A stretch of DNA of 64,000 nt from Rhytidiadelphus loreus (Eukaryota > Streptophyta > Bryopsida > Hypnales > Hylocomiaceae), in NCBI GenBank assembly GCA_947034895.1, contig OX344763.1, forward strand, positions 44,205,025-44,269,024, read 5' to 3'. The notes beneath the pieces are model-generated. The model saw only the letters and a list, made by a program, of their open reading frames with translations. It had not been told where the DNA came from and did not search any database. The position numbers and the translations under genes are program-made. Of the stretch, positions 24,664-35,999 are shown piece after piece (position 1 is the first letter of the stretch; each line of letters begins with the position of its first letter).

Positions 24664-25665
24664 ATGAGAGGAATTGCGCGTGTTGCGCGGCAGCTGGGCC
24701 GCTTGGGCGTGCAGCAGCAGCAGCCGCCGCTGCCGAAGGCGACTGATGGCGGGCGCAGGGCGCTCTCGACGGGCCCGGCCGTGTTCGTGGACAAGACGAC
24801 GCGCGTGATTTGCCAGGGCATTACGGGGAAGAACGGCACGTTCCACACGGAGCAAGCCATCGACTACGGTACCAACATGGTGGGCGGCGTGACGCCGAAG
24901 AAGGGCGGCACGGAGCATTTGGGCCTGCCGGTGTTCAACACCGTGGCGGAGGCCAAGGCGGAGACCAAGGCCACCGCGTCCGTGATCTACGTGCCGGCGT
25001 CGCTGGCGGGGAACGCGATCATGGAAGCGCTGGATGCGGAGCTGGACCTGGTGGTGTGCATCACGGAGGGCATTCCGCAGCACGACATGGTGAAGGTGAA
25101 GTTGGCGTTGATGTCCCAGTCCCGGACGCGACTGATCGGACCGAATTGTCCCGGGATCATCAAGCCAGGGGAGTGCAAGATCGGGATCATGCCCGGCTAC
25201 ATCCACAAGCCGGGACGCATCGGGATCGTGTCGCGCTCGGGGACGCTCACGTATGAGGCGGTGTTCCAGACGACGGCAGTAGGGTTAGGGCAGTCGACTT
25301 GCGTCGGCATCGGGGGCGATCCCTTCAACGGGACGAATTTTGTAGATTGTCTGGAGAAGTTCGTGAATGATCCGCAGACGGAAGGGATTGTGTTGATTGG
25401 CGAGATCGGGGGTTCCGCGGAAGAGGACGCTGCTGCGTTCATCCGCGAGAGTGGGACACAGAAGCCTGTTGTGTCATTTATCGCAGGGTTGACGGCTCCT
25501 CCGGGTAGGCGTATGGGACATGCGGGGGCCATCATATCAGGAGGAAAGGGGACCGCCACAGATAAGATTAATGCTCTGAGAGCAGCGGGTGTGACGGTAT
25601 GTGAGTCGCCTGCGCAAATTGGAGCCACAATGCTGAAAGTCTTCCAAGAACGAGCCATGATTTAA
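24664..25665 (+). CDS. SUCLG1: Succinyl-CoA ligase subunit alpha, mitochondrial, 333 aa
   Basis: TCA-cycle enzyme subunit that, with the beta subunit, converts succinyl-CoA and NDP to succinate, CoA and NTP in the mitochondrial matrix. Residues 1-35 are Arg/Gln-rich without acidic residues until the mature part, fitting a transit peptide (RRALST near the cleavage region). The CoA-binding Rossmann motif [10 protein letters not shown] is at 52-61, GPNCPGI at 159-165, GEIGGSAEE at 246-254, and the phosphorylated catalytic histidine is H286 in [10 protein letters not shown]. The length is normal for the family and no key residue is missing. The gene is one uninterrupted exon, unusual beside the intron-rich neighbours, and much richer in G+C than its surroundings. 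The start is the first ATG of the frame after an upstream stop. Confidence 0.97.
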   Translation: MRGIARVARQLGRLGVQQQQPPLPKATDGGRRALSTGPAVFVDKTTRVICQGITGKNGTFHTEQAIDYGTNMVGGVTPKKGGTEHLGLPVFNTVAEAKAETKATASVIYVPASLAGNAIMEALDAELDLVVCITEGIPQHDMVKVKLALMSQSRTRLIGPNCPGIIKPGECKIGIMPGYIHKPGRIGIVSRSGTLTYEAVFQTTAVGLGQSTCVGIGGDPFNGTNFVDCLEKFVNDPQTEGIVLIGEIGGSAEEDAAAFIRESGTQKPVVSFIAGLTAPPGRRMGHAGAIISGGKGTATDKINALRAAGVTVCESPAQIGATMLKVFQERAMI

Positions 25666-26843
25666 ACCCTAATTCTAAGCCATGATAACCACGAATTGAG
25701 TTTCGTCTTGTATTCTTGGTATCGAGTAGGGGTGGAGAAGCTGATGCATTTCCAGCTAGCACCACGATTTTATGTCCTTTTGGGCCTCTATTCCTTTTAG
25801 TATTGCAGAAATCAGGAGACATGTAGTAGTTCCAAATTCGAATGGATCAGATACGGGTTCAATAATTGACATAGCAGAGTATATTTCACATGCTGGAGCA
25901 CCCCCTATTACTGTTCGGTCGACTGCGTCACTTGTAATGGACAGCCGCTACAGTTTTCATTCAGCTAATTGGGGTTTCCGGAGGCTTCAAAGGCCCAATG
26001 ATGCAATTTCAAATTGTACTGTAAATTGATCCAAGTATTCTTCATGTCCATTTCGGGTATGCTCGCTCGTTTTTCTTGCACTTGAGTATGTTTCTCTTCG
26101 CAGCAGCTGTTTGGGGTACTTCTGTGCACCTCATGGAAGACCATACACGATTCTTGCCTTCCGTGCTTTGCTTGCTAGTAACCGTCCTTCATGACTGCTC
26201 TTTGATGCTTCAAGTATGAGTAGGCCTCACTTAAGTGTCATGCATTGCGTCTTTTCTATGCTCCTTCTGATGCTTAAATCACGAGGGTGGCACGAATAGT
26301 GTGCCGTGGTACCACGGCGATTCACGAGCGTACTGTTTTGTGGTTTGCTTGCTTAGTTGAAATTACATCTTACTAGATACAGTTGTAGATGGCTAGAAGT
26401 CCAGGCAGGTTGCTGATCTCAGATGTATCCTGCGTCCTGAAACTCACACGGAAGTATCTGTTTCTCTAGTGTAAAACTACAACATCTGTGGATGTTTACA
26501 CTGACGTTTATTCAATGTGCAGTGTCAAATTTGCGAAACAGCTTCATTTCAGCTTCTCCCCTCGTTCCATTTCGCTTGTTACAGTCAGGTGCCCTGAAAA
26601 AATGGTGTCATTTTTGAGCATCAATCTTCTGCTTGTCATCTTTGACTGGCGAGATGCATAGCATAGGACCTGTTGCTCCATTTACCTCTGCTGATTCTTT
26701 GTATGGGAAACTGGAATCCCTTCATCGGTCAATGTATCACGTGCTTTATTTTGGGGAATTCTACTAAGGTAGTATGTTCTAAAAGCACCCACCTTCTTCA
26801 AACCGTCCCTATTTTTAGGTGAAGAATGGAGATGGGGTGATCC
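25666..26843. other. 3' flank of the succinyl-CoA ligase gene
   Basis: Probably the 3' UTR followed by unique-looking intergenic DNA. No further gene was recognised. Confidence 0.4.
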
Positions 26844-26846
26844 TTA

Positions 26847-27508
26847 GAGCATCCCCACCAGTGTCTTCGCTTTCCCTATCTCCATTGGGATGAAGGGGAG
26901 CACAAATGGGGATAGGGAAGAGAAGTTCCTACCCATAGTTCCCTAAATTTTCAACTTATTGCTAAATAGAGATAGGGAGAAGTCAAAAGAAAATCATGGA
27001 AATAGTAACAAGGCCAAATGAACAATACTTCCACAAATCAATGAAGCACAACTCATGTTGGAAAGGTGGAAAGTAGTTTAGGGATTAGAACATCCCTACC
27101 AACGTGTTCTCTATCCCCAAACTTGGGACCTCAAACTAGTCAACCTTGACTTTATAGAAATGAGACCTCGCGAGTTCTCTATATGAGCTCCAATATAGGG
27201 AATTGGGCCCAACTTTTACCGAGTTCTCTATAAATTTGGGGTAGAGATCTTGTTTCGAGACCAGTGCGTGCAAGCTTCTATATCCCCATCCCCATCTGAG
27301 GTCCTCTCCCTAAATTTCTAGGGATACAGAACAAATTGGTGGGGATGCTCTTACTCCACTTGAGTTCCCTATCCATCATCCCATTTAGGGAATTCGGACC
27401 TTTCCTCCCTAAATTTTTAGGAATAGGGAATGTTGGTGGGGGAATTTTCTTCCCTATCCGGATGAAAATCATTTGGATAGGATAGGGAAGCCATTGGTGG
27501 GGATGTTC
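26847..27508. mobile_element. Harbinger/Tourist-like MITE, 662 bp, TTA target duplication
   Basis: The left terminus is GAGCATCCCCACCAGTG and the right terminus, reverse-complemented, is GAACATCCCCACCAATG. Both ends are flanked by TTA (26844-26846 and 27509-27511), the 3-bp duplication typical of PIF/Harbinger elements. The inverted similarity runs about 35 bp inward through CTTCCCTATC. No transposase frame is present. A second element of the same kind sits inside (27088-27350). Confidence 0.8.
27088..27350. mobile_element. Nested Harbinger-like MITE, 263 bp, TTA duplication
   Basis: The left end is GAACATCCCTACCAACGTG and the right end, reverse-complemented, is GAGCATCCCCACCAATTTG. It is flanked by TTA at 27085-27087 and 27351-27353, and lies wholly inside the larger MITE. 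The ends are near-identical to those of the host element, so it is a self-insertion within one family. Confidence 0.75.
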
Positions 27509-27512
27509 TTAA

Positions 27513-28078
27513 CTCCTATAGTCCCGTTGTCCGTACGGGGGACAAAATGGATTTTAGGCAGGCTCTTATGATCTCAATTTTTACTGAAACTTTTTGAAAC
27601 TTTCTCATAAGATAGATAAGCTTATGAGCTTTCCAAGAATATAATTTTTATTCCAATTGGTGCCTGAAAGTAAAAGTTTTGTCACAATAACATCAAAATG
27701 GAGGAGACCGGGCAACAAAAAAAATCCATCAAAAATTGAAATAAAAATTTTAATATTTTTTTCTTGTATATTTTCTTCTAAATGGGAAGCTTTTATTCAT
27801 TCCATTTGGATTAGTGATGTGAAAGTTATGGAGTGTTTTGCAAGCAATCATAATAACTTCTTGAAAGAATTTTTTTCTTACACTTTGAATGTTAATATCT
27901 TTCAATCTATACAGTCAAAAATCACAAAAAAATTGTCATGTGATCTAAGATAAGTGTAGAACAAGATCCTATGGTTAGATTCTAAAAAATATTTGAAAAA
28001 TTCATTTCATAGGTGAACATAGTAAAAGTGGTAGTTTTGAGTGGTTTTGGCAGAAAAATGGCCTTGGGACTTTAGGGG
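27513..28078. mobile_element. TTAA-bounded (piggyBac-like) non-autonomous element, 566 bp
   Basis: The left end reads CTCCTATAGTCCC and the right end, reverse-complemented, reads CCCCTAAAGTCCC (11 of 13 match). Each end is flanked by TTAA (27509-27512 and 28079-28082). A subterminal GTCCGTACGGGGGAC palindrome lies just inside the left end. A TTAA duplication with C-rich termini is the hallmark of the piggyBac superfamily. There is no transposase frame; the interior matches repeats at 18975-19290 and about 37690-37940. Confidence 0.65.
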
Positions 28079-28082
28079 TTAA

Positions 28083-29957
28083 ATGGACCACTTTAGTAAT
28101 TGAATGCATCAAGGAAAAATTATTTTTCTATTACAAGAGCCAATCATTGCCTTTGATTTCCACACATCTCTTTACAAGTTGCAAGTAGACTGATTTTGAG
28201 AGATCTATAGTCACAAATAGGTGCCTATGCCCTAAATCTTTGAAAATTTATAAATAATTCAAAATTGCTTGGAAAAATACAAAAGCACTTGTGTTAAGTT
28301 CCACATCCATTTTTCTTTTTCTGAAAAATGATCTAAAAATAATTCTGTTCATGTAAGCCTATTGAAAAAGGCGGACCAACCCTTAAATGGTTGCTTTTAG
28401 AGCATACTACCTGACAAGTAGTAGATTTCTTTGAAAAAGAGAATGTGTCTTTGATGGGGTGTTTTCTTGTTATTATTCTTGTTATAATATCTTGAGTTAA
28501 ATGTACACTTTCAGGAATTCATCCATCTTGTTCTCATTTGTACTATTTTTCATCCATTTGTTCTAGCTAAATCCTAATGACATCTTCTCAATGAAACCTT
28601 GTAGCTTGATGAAACCTTCTTTATATTGTTGCATTGCAAAAGGCTCTATGTTAGTTATTACATTGAATGAAAATTATGTCATTTTGTCTATTACATTGTC
28701 ATCCATATAGGTTTTCATTTGTTCATTCTTAATGACATCTCTACAACTTTTCAATGAAACCTAGTAGGTTGATGAAACATTTAAGGTGTCATTTCATTGC
28801 AACAAGATCCATTCTAGTTAGAAATAATATAACCCTAAATTTACTTTGTAATTGACCACTCGGTAAACTAAGCAAATTGAATAAATAGAACTATGTTCAA
28901 ATACATATTGATCAAGAATACTATAAAGGTTTTATAAAAAGATTCATATGCAAATGCTTATTTAGATGATTTTAGATGTTATTACCTTATCATGAAAAAA
29001 GACATCGTCTATGTCTTTTTTCATATTTTTTGGAGTCAATTAGAATAAGTAATTTGTGGACTCTTTTTTGTTCCATTTGATTTTTTTTTTTGACTAACAT
29101 ATGTAATGCTCTTTGTTGATTCTTGTGGCATTATACATGACCTCATGTGCAGTATATTCTTCACAATATGATCTGAAATTGAATTGTCCAAATTCAAACC
29201 TAGAATTCTTTGTCCTTTGTCCTTTCAAGGCATGATTGTGATTGTACAATTTTCAGCACTTGAAACCACAACCAACCATCTCTTCCGCGCTTGCCTGTGC
29301 TTGCTTTCTACAATTTAATAGACAACACTGTAATTGGTGATGGCCAAAGCAAGTCTCCATTCTAGTTCGTATGTGTTTGCAACTTTGTGTGTTATGCTTC
29401 AGATGAGGCCGGTTTAGAGTCCATGAGACTCTTCAAATTGATTAGTATAAGTTACTCGATCTGAATTGTTTCTGTTGGAGTAAGAGTTTGTGATCAAAAA
29501 CATCAGAGCATACCCCTTCAGAATATTAGAGTCAAAGTTATGGTCACGACAAAATGGTATGTTTCAAACCACTAAAATTCTGGCAAATAATTGCAAAGAG
29601 CTCTGAAAACTAGAACCGGTATGGATCTGCGTTACTTTCCAGTTGGGTGTCGTCTGAAAGTGCGCCAATTTTCTCTGAAATCTATCACTTTAACAATTAT
29701 GAGATGATTTCCATCAGTGAATTACAAAGGAACTAGAACAAAACTTTGCAAATTCGATCTGTGAGTACCATTCACTTCCTCATCCACAGATTGAAAAAGA
29801 AGAAGTCATGCAGCTTTCAAGGTTCCAAGTTTCTGCATCAAGGTATCTTGTGCCACATGATACCCTTTGTGGTCGTGCAAAACAGAAACTTCTGCATTAG
29901 TGAAAATACTGAACAAGGAGCCTTAACTTGGGGACCAAATTGACAAGACCCCACCAA
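28083..29957. other. AT-rich intergenic DNA, no gene seen
   Basis: No coding sequence or clear element boundary recognised. Confidence 0.45.
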
Positions 29958-30049
29958 AATGACTGAAAACCTGTTGGAGATAGACAGTTCTACTAACTTT
30001 AGTACTAGCAACACACAAACTGTCTATCTCCAACACGTTTTCAGTCATT
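29958..30049. repeat. Near-perfect 32-bp inverted repeat (hairpin)
   Basis: The arm at 29958-29989 and the arm at 30018-30049 are complementary at 31 of 32 positions; the arm core is GTTGGAGATAGACAGTT. The loop is 28 bases. The transcript of either strand would fold into a long stem, so it could be a small-RNA precursor, or the ends of a tiny foldback element. Confidence 0.8.
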
Positions 30050-30204
30050 ACACACAATACTCCAATCTGAAAACGGTACTCGAATTACTGAACAATTCTA
30101 TAAACCTTGAGTTCACTCCCGCTCAGCAGTGAAGCCAATGTCGGAGGTTGTCTCGTTGGTCGATGTAGAATCAGTAGTGGCAGCTTCAGTTGATTCCACG
30201 TTCG

Positions 30205-30462
30205 CTAACGTCGCTGTTGCCATCTCTGCGACAGAGTATGACGACTCCAATCCTCAGCTGCCTCTAAATCTGCACCCAAACCGAATTTGAACTGTGAAAC
30301 ATGCTGGACGAAAACAGAGTTTGGAAACTTGTAGGACAGAAATATATGAAGCTCTCCGGCTCCATCTCCATTGACTACAATACGCTCACCTCTTGCAACG
30401 TGATTGCTGTCGAAGGACGGAGATGAATCTGCCGCCTCATTACGTACGTTCGCTTCCTCCAC
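30205..30462 (-). other. Possible coding exon, unrecognised
   Basis: A minus-strand frame of 85 codons without an ATG start, in a patch of higher G+C, reads like real protein in its middle (HIFLSYKFPNSVFVQ, then FKFGLGADLEAAEDW) and begins after a plausible acceptor-like GAAG. A second frame directly downstream (about 30121-30231) starts with ATG and is Thr/Ser/Glu-rich. Joining the two would need a frameshift or intron. I do not recognise a family; it may be the end of a decayed gene. Confidence 0.25.
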
Positions 30463-31700
30463 CTTCGGTTACCTTCCTCCAAGCCGAGGATTTCTTAACT
30501 TAATTAGCTAGCAGCTCCACACGCAAACTCCAATCAGAAACACAAGAAGCGGCACCAGTGTGATTTAGAGCCACTCTTTAACGTGCTCTCGATCCTCTGC
30601 AGATCTTTGACAGATCATCACACAAATTCAGATTAAATAACACCCAATATTTATAATATCAACAGTTCGTTTAATTGGAAACTAACACAGGAAATGAACG
30701 ATAGTCAGAATACTCAAGTGCGTGGTGGTAGCTTCAACTGAAGCCTCGAGGCTGGAAGCTAGCTAGTACGTGAAGCCTTCTCTGGACAATGCCGCTGACC
30801 CCGCCATGAAGAGATCGAATCCGCCGAACTGGTTCCGTGTCCTGAATTACAGATGAACGTCGACTCGAACGAATTGCACGAGATCTACAGCTAGCAAGAG
30901 GGATCAATGATTCAGTACGTGGATGACCATATTGCATCAACCAAGGGAGTACCAGATCCCCAGTAGATCGAATTGCACTTGAAAGTAAAAATCACCCGAC
31001 TTGCTTAAGTAAACGAACTGCGAAATTTCTTAAGATACGTGGACGATGAGTCCAGTGCGAACGATGCAACAATCCATGCATCGTTAACCTGGTCAGAAAT
31101 AAAATGCCCACAATCAACCTCGTCGATCAAGAGCTAATCGATTCACACGCCCAGATTCTCAGAGGGATTTGCCTCTGCGATCGAGCCACCACGAAAATAC
31201 ATATGCAAAATCCAGAAATCATGCTGTATGATGAAGCTAATCAATCAATCTCCAATTCCTCTACAATGTCATTCAGCACCGAAACGACAAATCAACGTCC
31301 TTGGATGTATTCGAGAACGTTGTTTACATTGCCGCAAAGTCGAATGACCAAATGCACCCCAAGTGAAACAGGCACTATTAGGACAAGTGAATATACCGTC
31401 AATGTACCGTCGTTACAGCATCCCCAATGTTAAGACGGGAACAGGGACAGTATCCAGATTTTGAAGTGGAGGGAGCCGCGGACCTCATTCTGTTCCGGCC
31501 ACTTTTTAAAAAAGTTGACCCAATGCAAACTTCAAAAGCTGGCAATCCAAACTTCAAATGGACTTTTATTTGCATTACAAAAAAGGAGAGGAAAAGATTC
31601 GACATTAAAAGAAGACTTTTCATGCCAAAAAAAAGGGGGACTCCAAGTTATTGGCACACATAACAAAGCTTGAAAAGGTATGGCAATTATGACTCTTTTC
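30463..31700. other. Higher-G+C stretch without an assignable gene
   Basis: The base composition resembles that of genes in this window, and frames of 60-110 codons occur on both strands, but none shows a known motif or a convincing intron–exon chain. It may be a gene relic or a non-coding transcription unit. Confidence 0.3.
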
Positions 31701-32898
31701 TTATTGTGAGCCAACTTGCAGGCTCTTCATATTTTGCTAGATTGTTGGTCCAGGGATGGAAAATGGTGAGGCTGGAACAAAGAGAGACCAATGTTGGTTA
31801 CATAGGGGCATGTGTTTTTAGTGGTCTTGTCATCATGATGTTGGCACGATGGGTCTCGGCTATATTGGAGTTGCTCTCACTCTATTTCAAATTAGTGTTG
31901 GTTGAAATGTTCTTATATGGTATCAATTTGCTTAGATTGAATGAAATTTTATAGTGTCACTAGGTGATGCTAAATAATTTCCCCTTCACTCATTACTTGA
32001 CTCATTAGGACAAATCAATGTAGTAGAAGTACAATAATGGCCCTACATAGACAACTTGGGGCCAATGGGACAACCAACCTTTACTTACATGCTAGTCAAT
32101 TTTTTTGACAATTGCCTAAACAAAATGAAAGATAGTGGATGTACTTCCAAGTCTTGATAGTAAAGCACATCTAGATGCTACATTAGATGTTACTTATTGT
32201 TGACATAAAAAGACAAGTTTGTTCTATTGGATGTCACCAAAAATTCCTCATCTAAAATTACAAAACATCACATAAAACATGGGGTTCTTATAGTGCATTG
32301 TGTCCTCTTGGTCCTCGAGGCAACAATACTAGTGCGTAAGCAAAGAGATGTGAACGTACAAACTTTGAACTTAGTTGTAGATATGAATCTACAACCATCT
32401 AAAGGTATTTATAATATATGTATACTATAACATGAAAAGAATCTATGACCATTACAAAAAATCTGAGGCCAAAACAAGGTCATTTAACTTTTAGCCCCTA
32501 GTGCAAATTACAAGGAAAATAAAAATTAATAATTTTTTTTTTTAAATTTAAATTTATTTTAAAGTGTAATTGCACCTGTTGCATGTTGTCTTGTGACCTT
32601 GTTCAAACCTCAAATTCTTTGTAATGATAGGTACCTATAATAAAGATACCTATAACCATAGAAGATAATATCTATATATAAAATAGACTCTTGAATTCAT
32701 GGACTTATAGATTTTATGCTTACATGCTAGCACTCCTCGTCCTTAAGAAGTTAATGTAGTAATTAGCCTCTCTAAAATGTGTGAACTCCCAACTTGGGAT
32801 CCTAGCATTTTTTAAAGGCTAAATCCTTGGACCCAAGACAATGGGGCTTGTCCTAGTTCAAATCCAGTTTGAGCATTAGAAATCAACAATACAACCCC
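31701..32898. other. AT-rich intergenic DNA with one MITE end
   Basis: No gene is visible. A terminus related to the foldback element at 4353-4588 lies at about 32712-32732. Confidence 0.4.
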
Positions 32899-32902
32899 TT
32901 AA

Positions 32903-33634
32903 CCTCTAAAGGACCAAGGAGCCCTCTTTAAGTTTTTGAGAACTTGGGCAAGCTATGTTGACTTCATAATTTATAAGTTTTTCATAAATTTTTTAGGATG
33001 GATGCTACTCATGATAATCTCCGTGTGAAGCTTTGTTTTTCATCATTTCAATAAATATTGCAAAAGTTAAAACTTTTTTTTAACTTTAATGTCAAATTGG
33101 GCATCAAAAAATATATTCTAAGAAATATAAATTATTCTTTGGGGATTTTATAGATTGATAGCTACTAAAAAAAAATTTGAACCATTCAATTGCAAATAAA
33201 GTTATGATGAGTTTTATTTTCCAAGCAATGAACTCAAGAGAGAAAAAACATACAAAGTCATCTTTGGCTCTCAATTTTTAAAAAATTCAAATAAAAATAG
33301 AAATATTGGATATTTATTCTTTACTAAAATATTTTCACCATTGTAATGAAAAATTCTCAATGTCTTGTAAAAGTTATTAGTATATTAGTTTTTTCTTTCA
33401 TTTAGTACCACCTTCCACTTTACAATTTTTTTAAAGATGAATATGAAAGTTTTTTTGGTTAAAATTTTTTTTCACTTGTTTTCAACCCATTTTCCAACAT
33501 ATTTACAAAATGAAAAAGTTAATAGACATATGAGTTTTTTTCTAAAAATGTTAGAAGACAAAACTTCTCTTTTTAGAAGTACTAGAAAAGCCTACATTTT
33601 GAAGGGGACTCTACACATGATGGTCCTTTAGGGG
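32903..33634. mobile_element. TTAA-bounded (piggyBac-like) non-autonomous element, 732 bp
   Basis: The left end CCTCTAAAGGACCA and the right end (reverse complement) CCCCTAAAGGACCA agree at 13 of 14 positions. Both are flanked by TTAA (32899-32902 and 33635-33638). The interior is AT-rich without a transposase frame and holds weak matches to the other TTAA elements. A lone left end of the same type (TTAA then CTTCTAAAGGACCA) is at 37582-37599. Confidence 0.7.
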
Positions 33635-34155
33635 TTAAAAAAGTACAACAGAAAGAATTCCGACACAAAACACTGAATTCAAATTTTCATCCAAACAATT
33701 TCTTTAATTTAAGAAATAAACGCAGCACAAAATAGGAGGCAATGAATGGGTCAATCCTCCCTGGCCACTTCGGATGACTAAGGTGGAAGCACCCAAAACC
33801 GTCAGTTTAAGGAATTCAGCATACTTGGAGGCACCATTTCAAGAAATTGATATTTTCGTGGTGTTAGCAAGAGAAAATCATGAATTTTCAAAAAAAAAAA
33901 AGATTTTTCAGACTTGGCGTGTATTTTCTATGAATTTTCAAAGTTGCAGTCCCCTAGACCACTGGAACCATCATGTAGGTGGACCCAAAATCTGAATTCT
34001 GACAAATTCAGCACTTACCCAATCACAGTGAAGAGAGGAGAAAATTTTATGACACATGTCAAGGACCATTCAATAAAAGTCTAGGGATTGCTTATTGTCC
34101 ATCTAGGAACAAAGATTAGATACAGGTGCGGTATTGGGTGTTTCCACCTTACTAA

Positions 34156-35132
34156 GAGTATCTCCACCGGTGGCCTATAAGTCAGGCACGCCACATGGTC
34201 TATGGCGCGTCCCACTGACAAACAAGCCACACAAACAGGCCACACTGAAATTCCGGCCCTCCACCGGTTAGCTTGTTTCGTGCGCCATCCAAGGCATTGT
34301 AGACCCGATATTCATGCACAGTTAATAGGCGCGTCAGGACTTCTAAATTAAAAAAAGAATTGAGGAAATCCAGGGGCTTGCATTGTTTAGGTAGTTGCTG
34401 CCTCTTTTGAGTTCATTGTCATTGTGTGAGATTGTACACAATGAGCTCAAAAAAAAAAAATTTAAAATTAAATTGTTCACCTTAGCCTCTCCCCACTCTA
34501 ATTCAAGTTTTAAAATTTTATTGTTAACTTTTTTTTAATTTTTTAATTAATTTATTCACCCCACCTCCACCTCCTCTTATAATTCTGAGAGGGTGGGCCT
34601 TCTGACAATGCATATGGGACAATGCATCTGAAACCATGCGAAGAGCGCCAAACCCTATTTCTTCATCAACGGTCCAATTTTTTTTCTTTCAACGGCGCTC
34701 CATCGATGGTTGTTCCTAGCGTAACATATTTTTTTAGCAAGATCGATGAACCACATTCACCACCATTCACGGCGTGTGCGTAAATCAAATCAACGATAGC
34801 TAGAGGGTTTTTAATTTTTTCTTAAGATAATCAATGGTTTAGGTCTTTCTAGTAGTCGGAGGGTGGCAGGCATAAGGTTGCCTGCCTCTTTTGGGCTCAT
34901 TGTGGCCCAATCCCACTCAGCCCTCAATAACTGGACCAAAGTATTGATTTCTTGTCATAACGTGGCACAAGGTCAATTGTAATTGACACTGCAACTTCCC
35001 GTGTTGCAATGGTTTTATCACGGGGCCAGCGTTGAAAAACACTCCCGGTTGCAACTAGTGGGCCAAAGTCAGCCTTCCGGCCATGCCATACCTTGTGCCG
35101 GGGCACTATAGCATGGCCCAGTGGAGATGCTC
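34156..35132. mobile_element. Harbinger-like MITE, 977 bp, TAA duplication
   Basis: The left end is GAGTATCTCCACCGGTGGCC and the right end, reverse-complemented, is GAGCATCTCCACTGGGCC. TAA flanks both ends (34153-34155 and 35133-35135). GAGCATCTCCA-type ends with a 3-bp TWA duplication are typical of plant PIF/Harbinger MITEs. No transposase frame is present. It is related to, but distinct from, the pair at 26847-27508. Confidence 0.75.
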
Positions 35133-35515
35133 TAAAAGCCCATTGGAAATCGGAAGAGGAGGGCCATCCAGGTTGACCCATGGGCAGAGAGCTCAAAAAA
35201 TTCTGAAATCTTGGCCTTCCGTACAGTTTAGAAAGCAAGCTCCGGCGGAGGGTCCAAAAGGTCTAGTTTTGCTTCCAAGTTTTGCAGATCTGGAGGTCCT
35301 AGTCCCAAGGCTGGCCCCCTCCAGTGCAAACCGGCTCGAAGTTATAATGTCCTTTCGTGCAGAGAATTTCCCGGACTGCCTGTGCTGGGACCGTGATCGA
35401 GGACGGAGATATATCGGAACTGAAGAAGAAAGGCCGATTCAGTTTTGTTGGGATTGATGCGGGATTTCCGGCCGGCCATCCAAGTGTGAGAATCCATCCC
35501 TAGCGTGAGAATTAA

Positions 35516-35667
35516 ATTTTTTTTTTGAAACACATGGACAATTTCTATTGATAGAGGAAACAGTACACAGAATCAAAGGGACAAGCCCTCGGCGAAAATA
35601 TTTAGGTTTTTCAAAAACTAAAAAGCAAGCAACCAAAGCAAGCAACACTAGGCAACCACGATCAGAA
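35516..35667 (-). mobile_element. 5'-truncated LINE/SINE tail with target duplication
   Basis: On the minus strand this short segment ends TCAATAGAAATTGTCCATG and then TTTC plus a poly(A) run, the usual 3' tail of a plant retroposon. It is flanked by imperfect direct repeats, GTGAGAATTAAATT (35505-35518, overlapping the poly-T) and GTGAGAATTTTAAATT (35668-35683), as expected for target-primed insertion. Confidence 0.6.
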
Positions 35668-35805
35668 GTGAGAATTTTAAATTTCTTTCTTTTCTAAAAA
35701 ATAATAGTTTTGAACTTTCGGCAGGCAGTTTGTTTGGACAGATGGCCAAGCTGCAAGATTGGGTGGGGTTGGAATAGGAGTGGAGACTGAGTACTTGAAT
35801 AGGAT

Positions 35806-35999
35806 CAGGGTGGATTGACCCACTTGCTCGGCCTTACTAGGGGTGCATTTGTAAAAAAAAAGCCCCCTGTTTTGGGCCGTTCTAGGCCGGGTATACTCTT
35901 GACCTCCCTAGATTAATTTGGGGTCTTTGATCGCAAAAATGAATTAAATAATTCTAGGATTTGCCCTACAAGGCCGAGCGAGGGGGTCAATCCACCCTG
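35806..35999. repeat. Foldback element with 36-bp arms
   Basis: The arm at 35806-35842 (CAGGGTGGATTGACCC then GCTCGGCCTT) is the near-exact reverse complement of the arm at 35964-35999. The spacer is about 120 bp and includes GGGCCGTTCTAGGCC. No frame and no clear target duplication are present. Confidence 0.7.

Noticed and set aside
24586..25206. 206-codon minus-strand frame, His/Arg-rich
   Set aside because: It is the antisense shadow of the succinyl-CoA ligase gene, caused by its G+C-rich codons.
25197..25658. 153-codon minus-strand frame
   Set aside because: Also an antisense shadow of the succinyl-CoA ligase gene.
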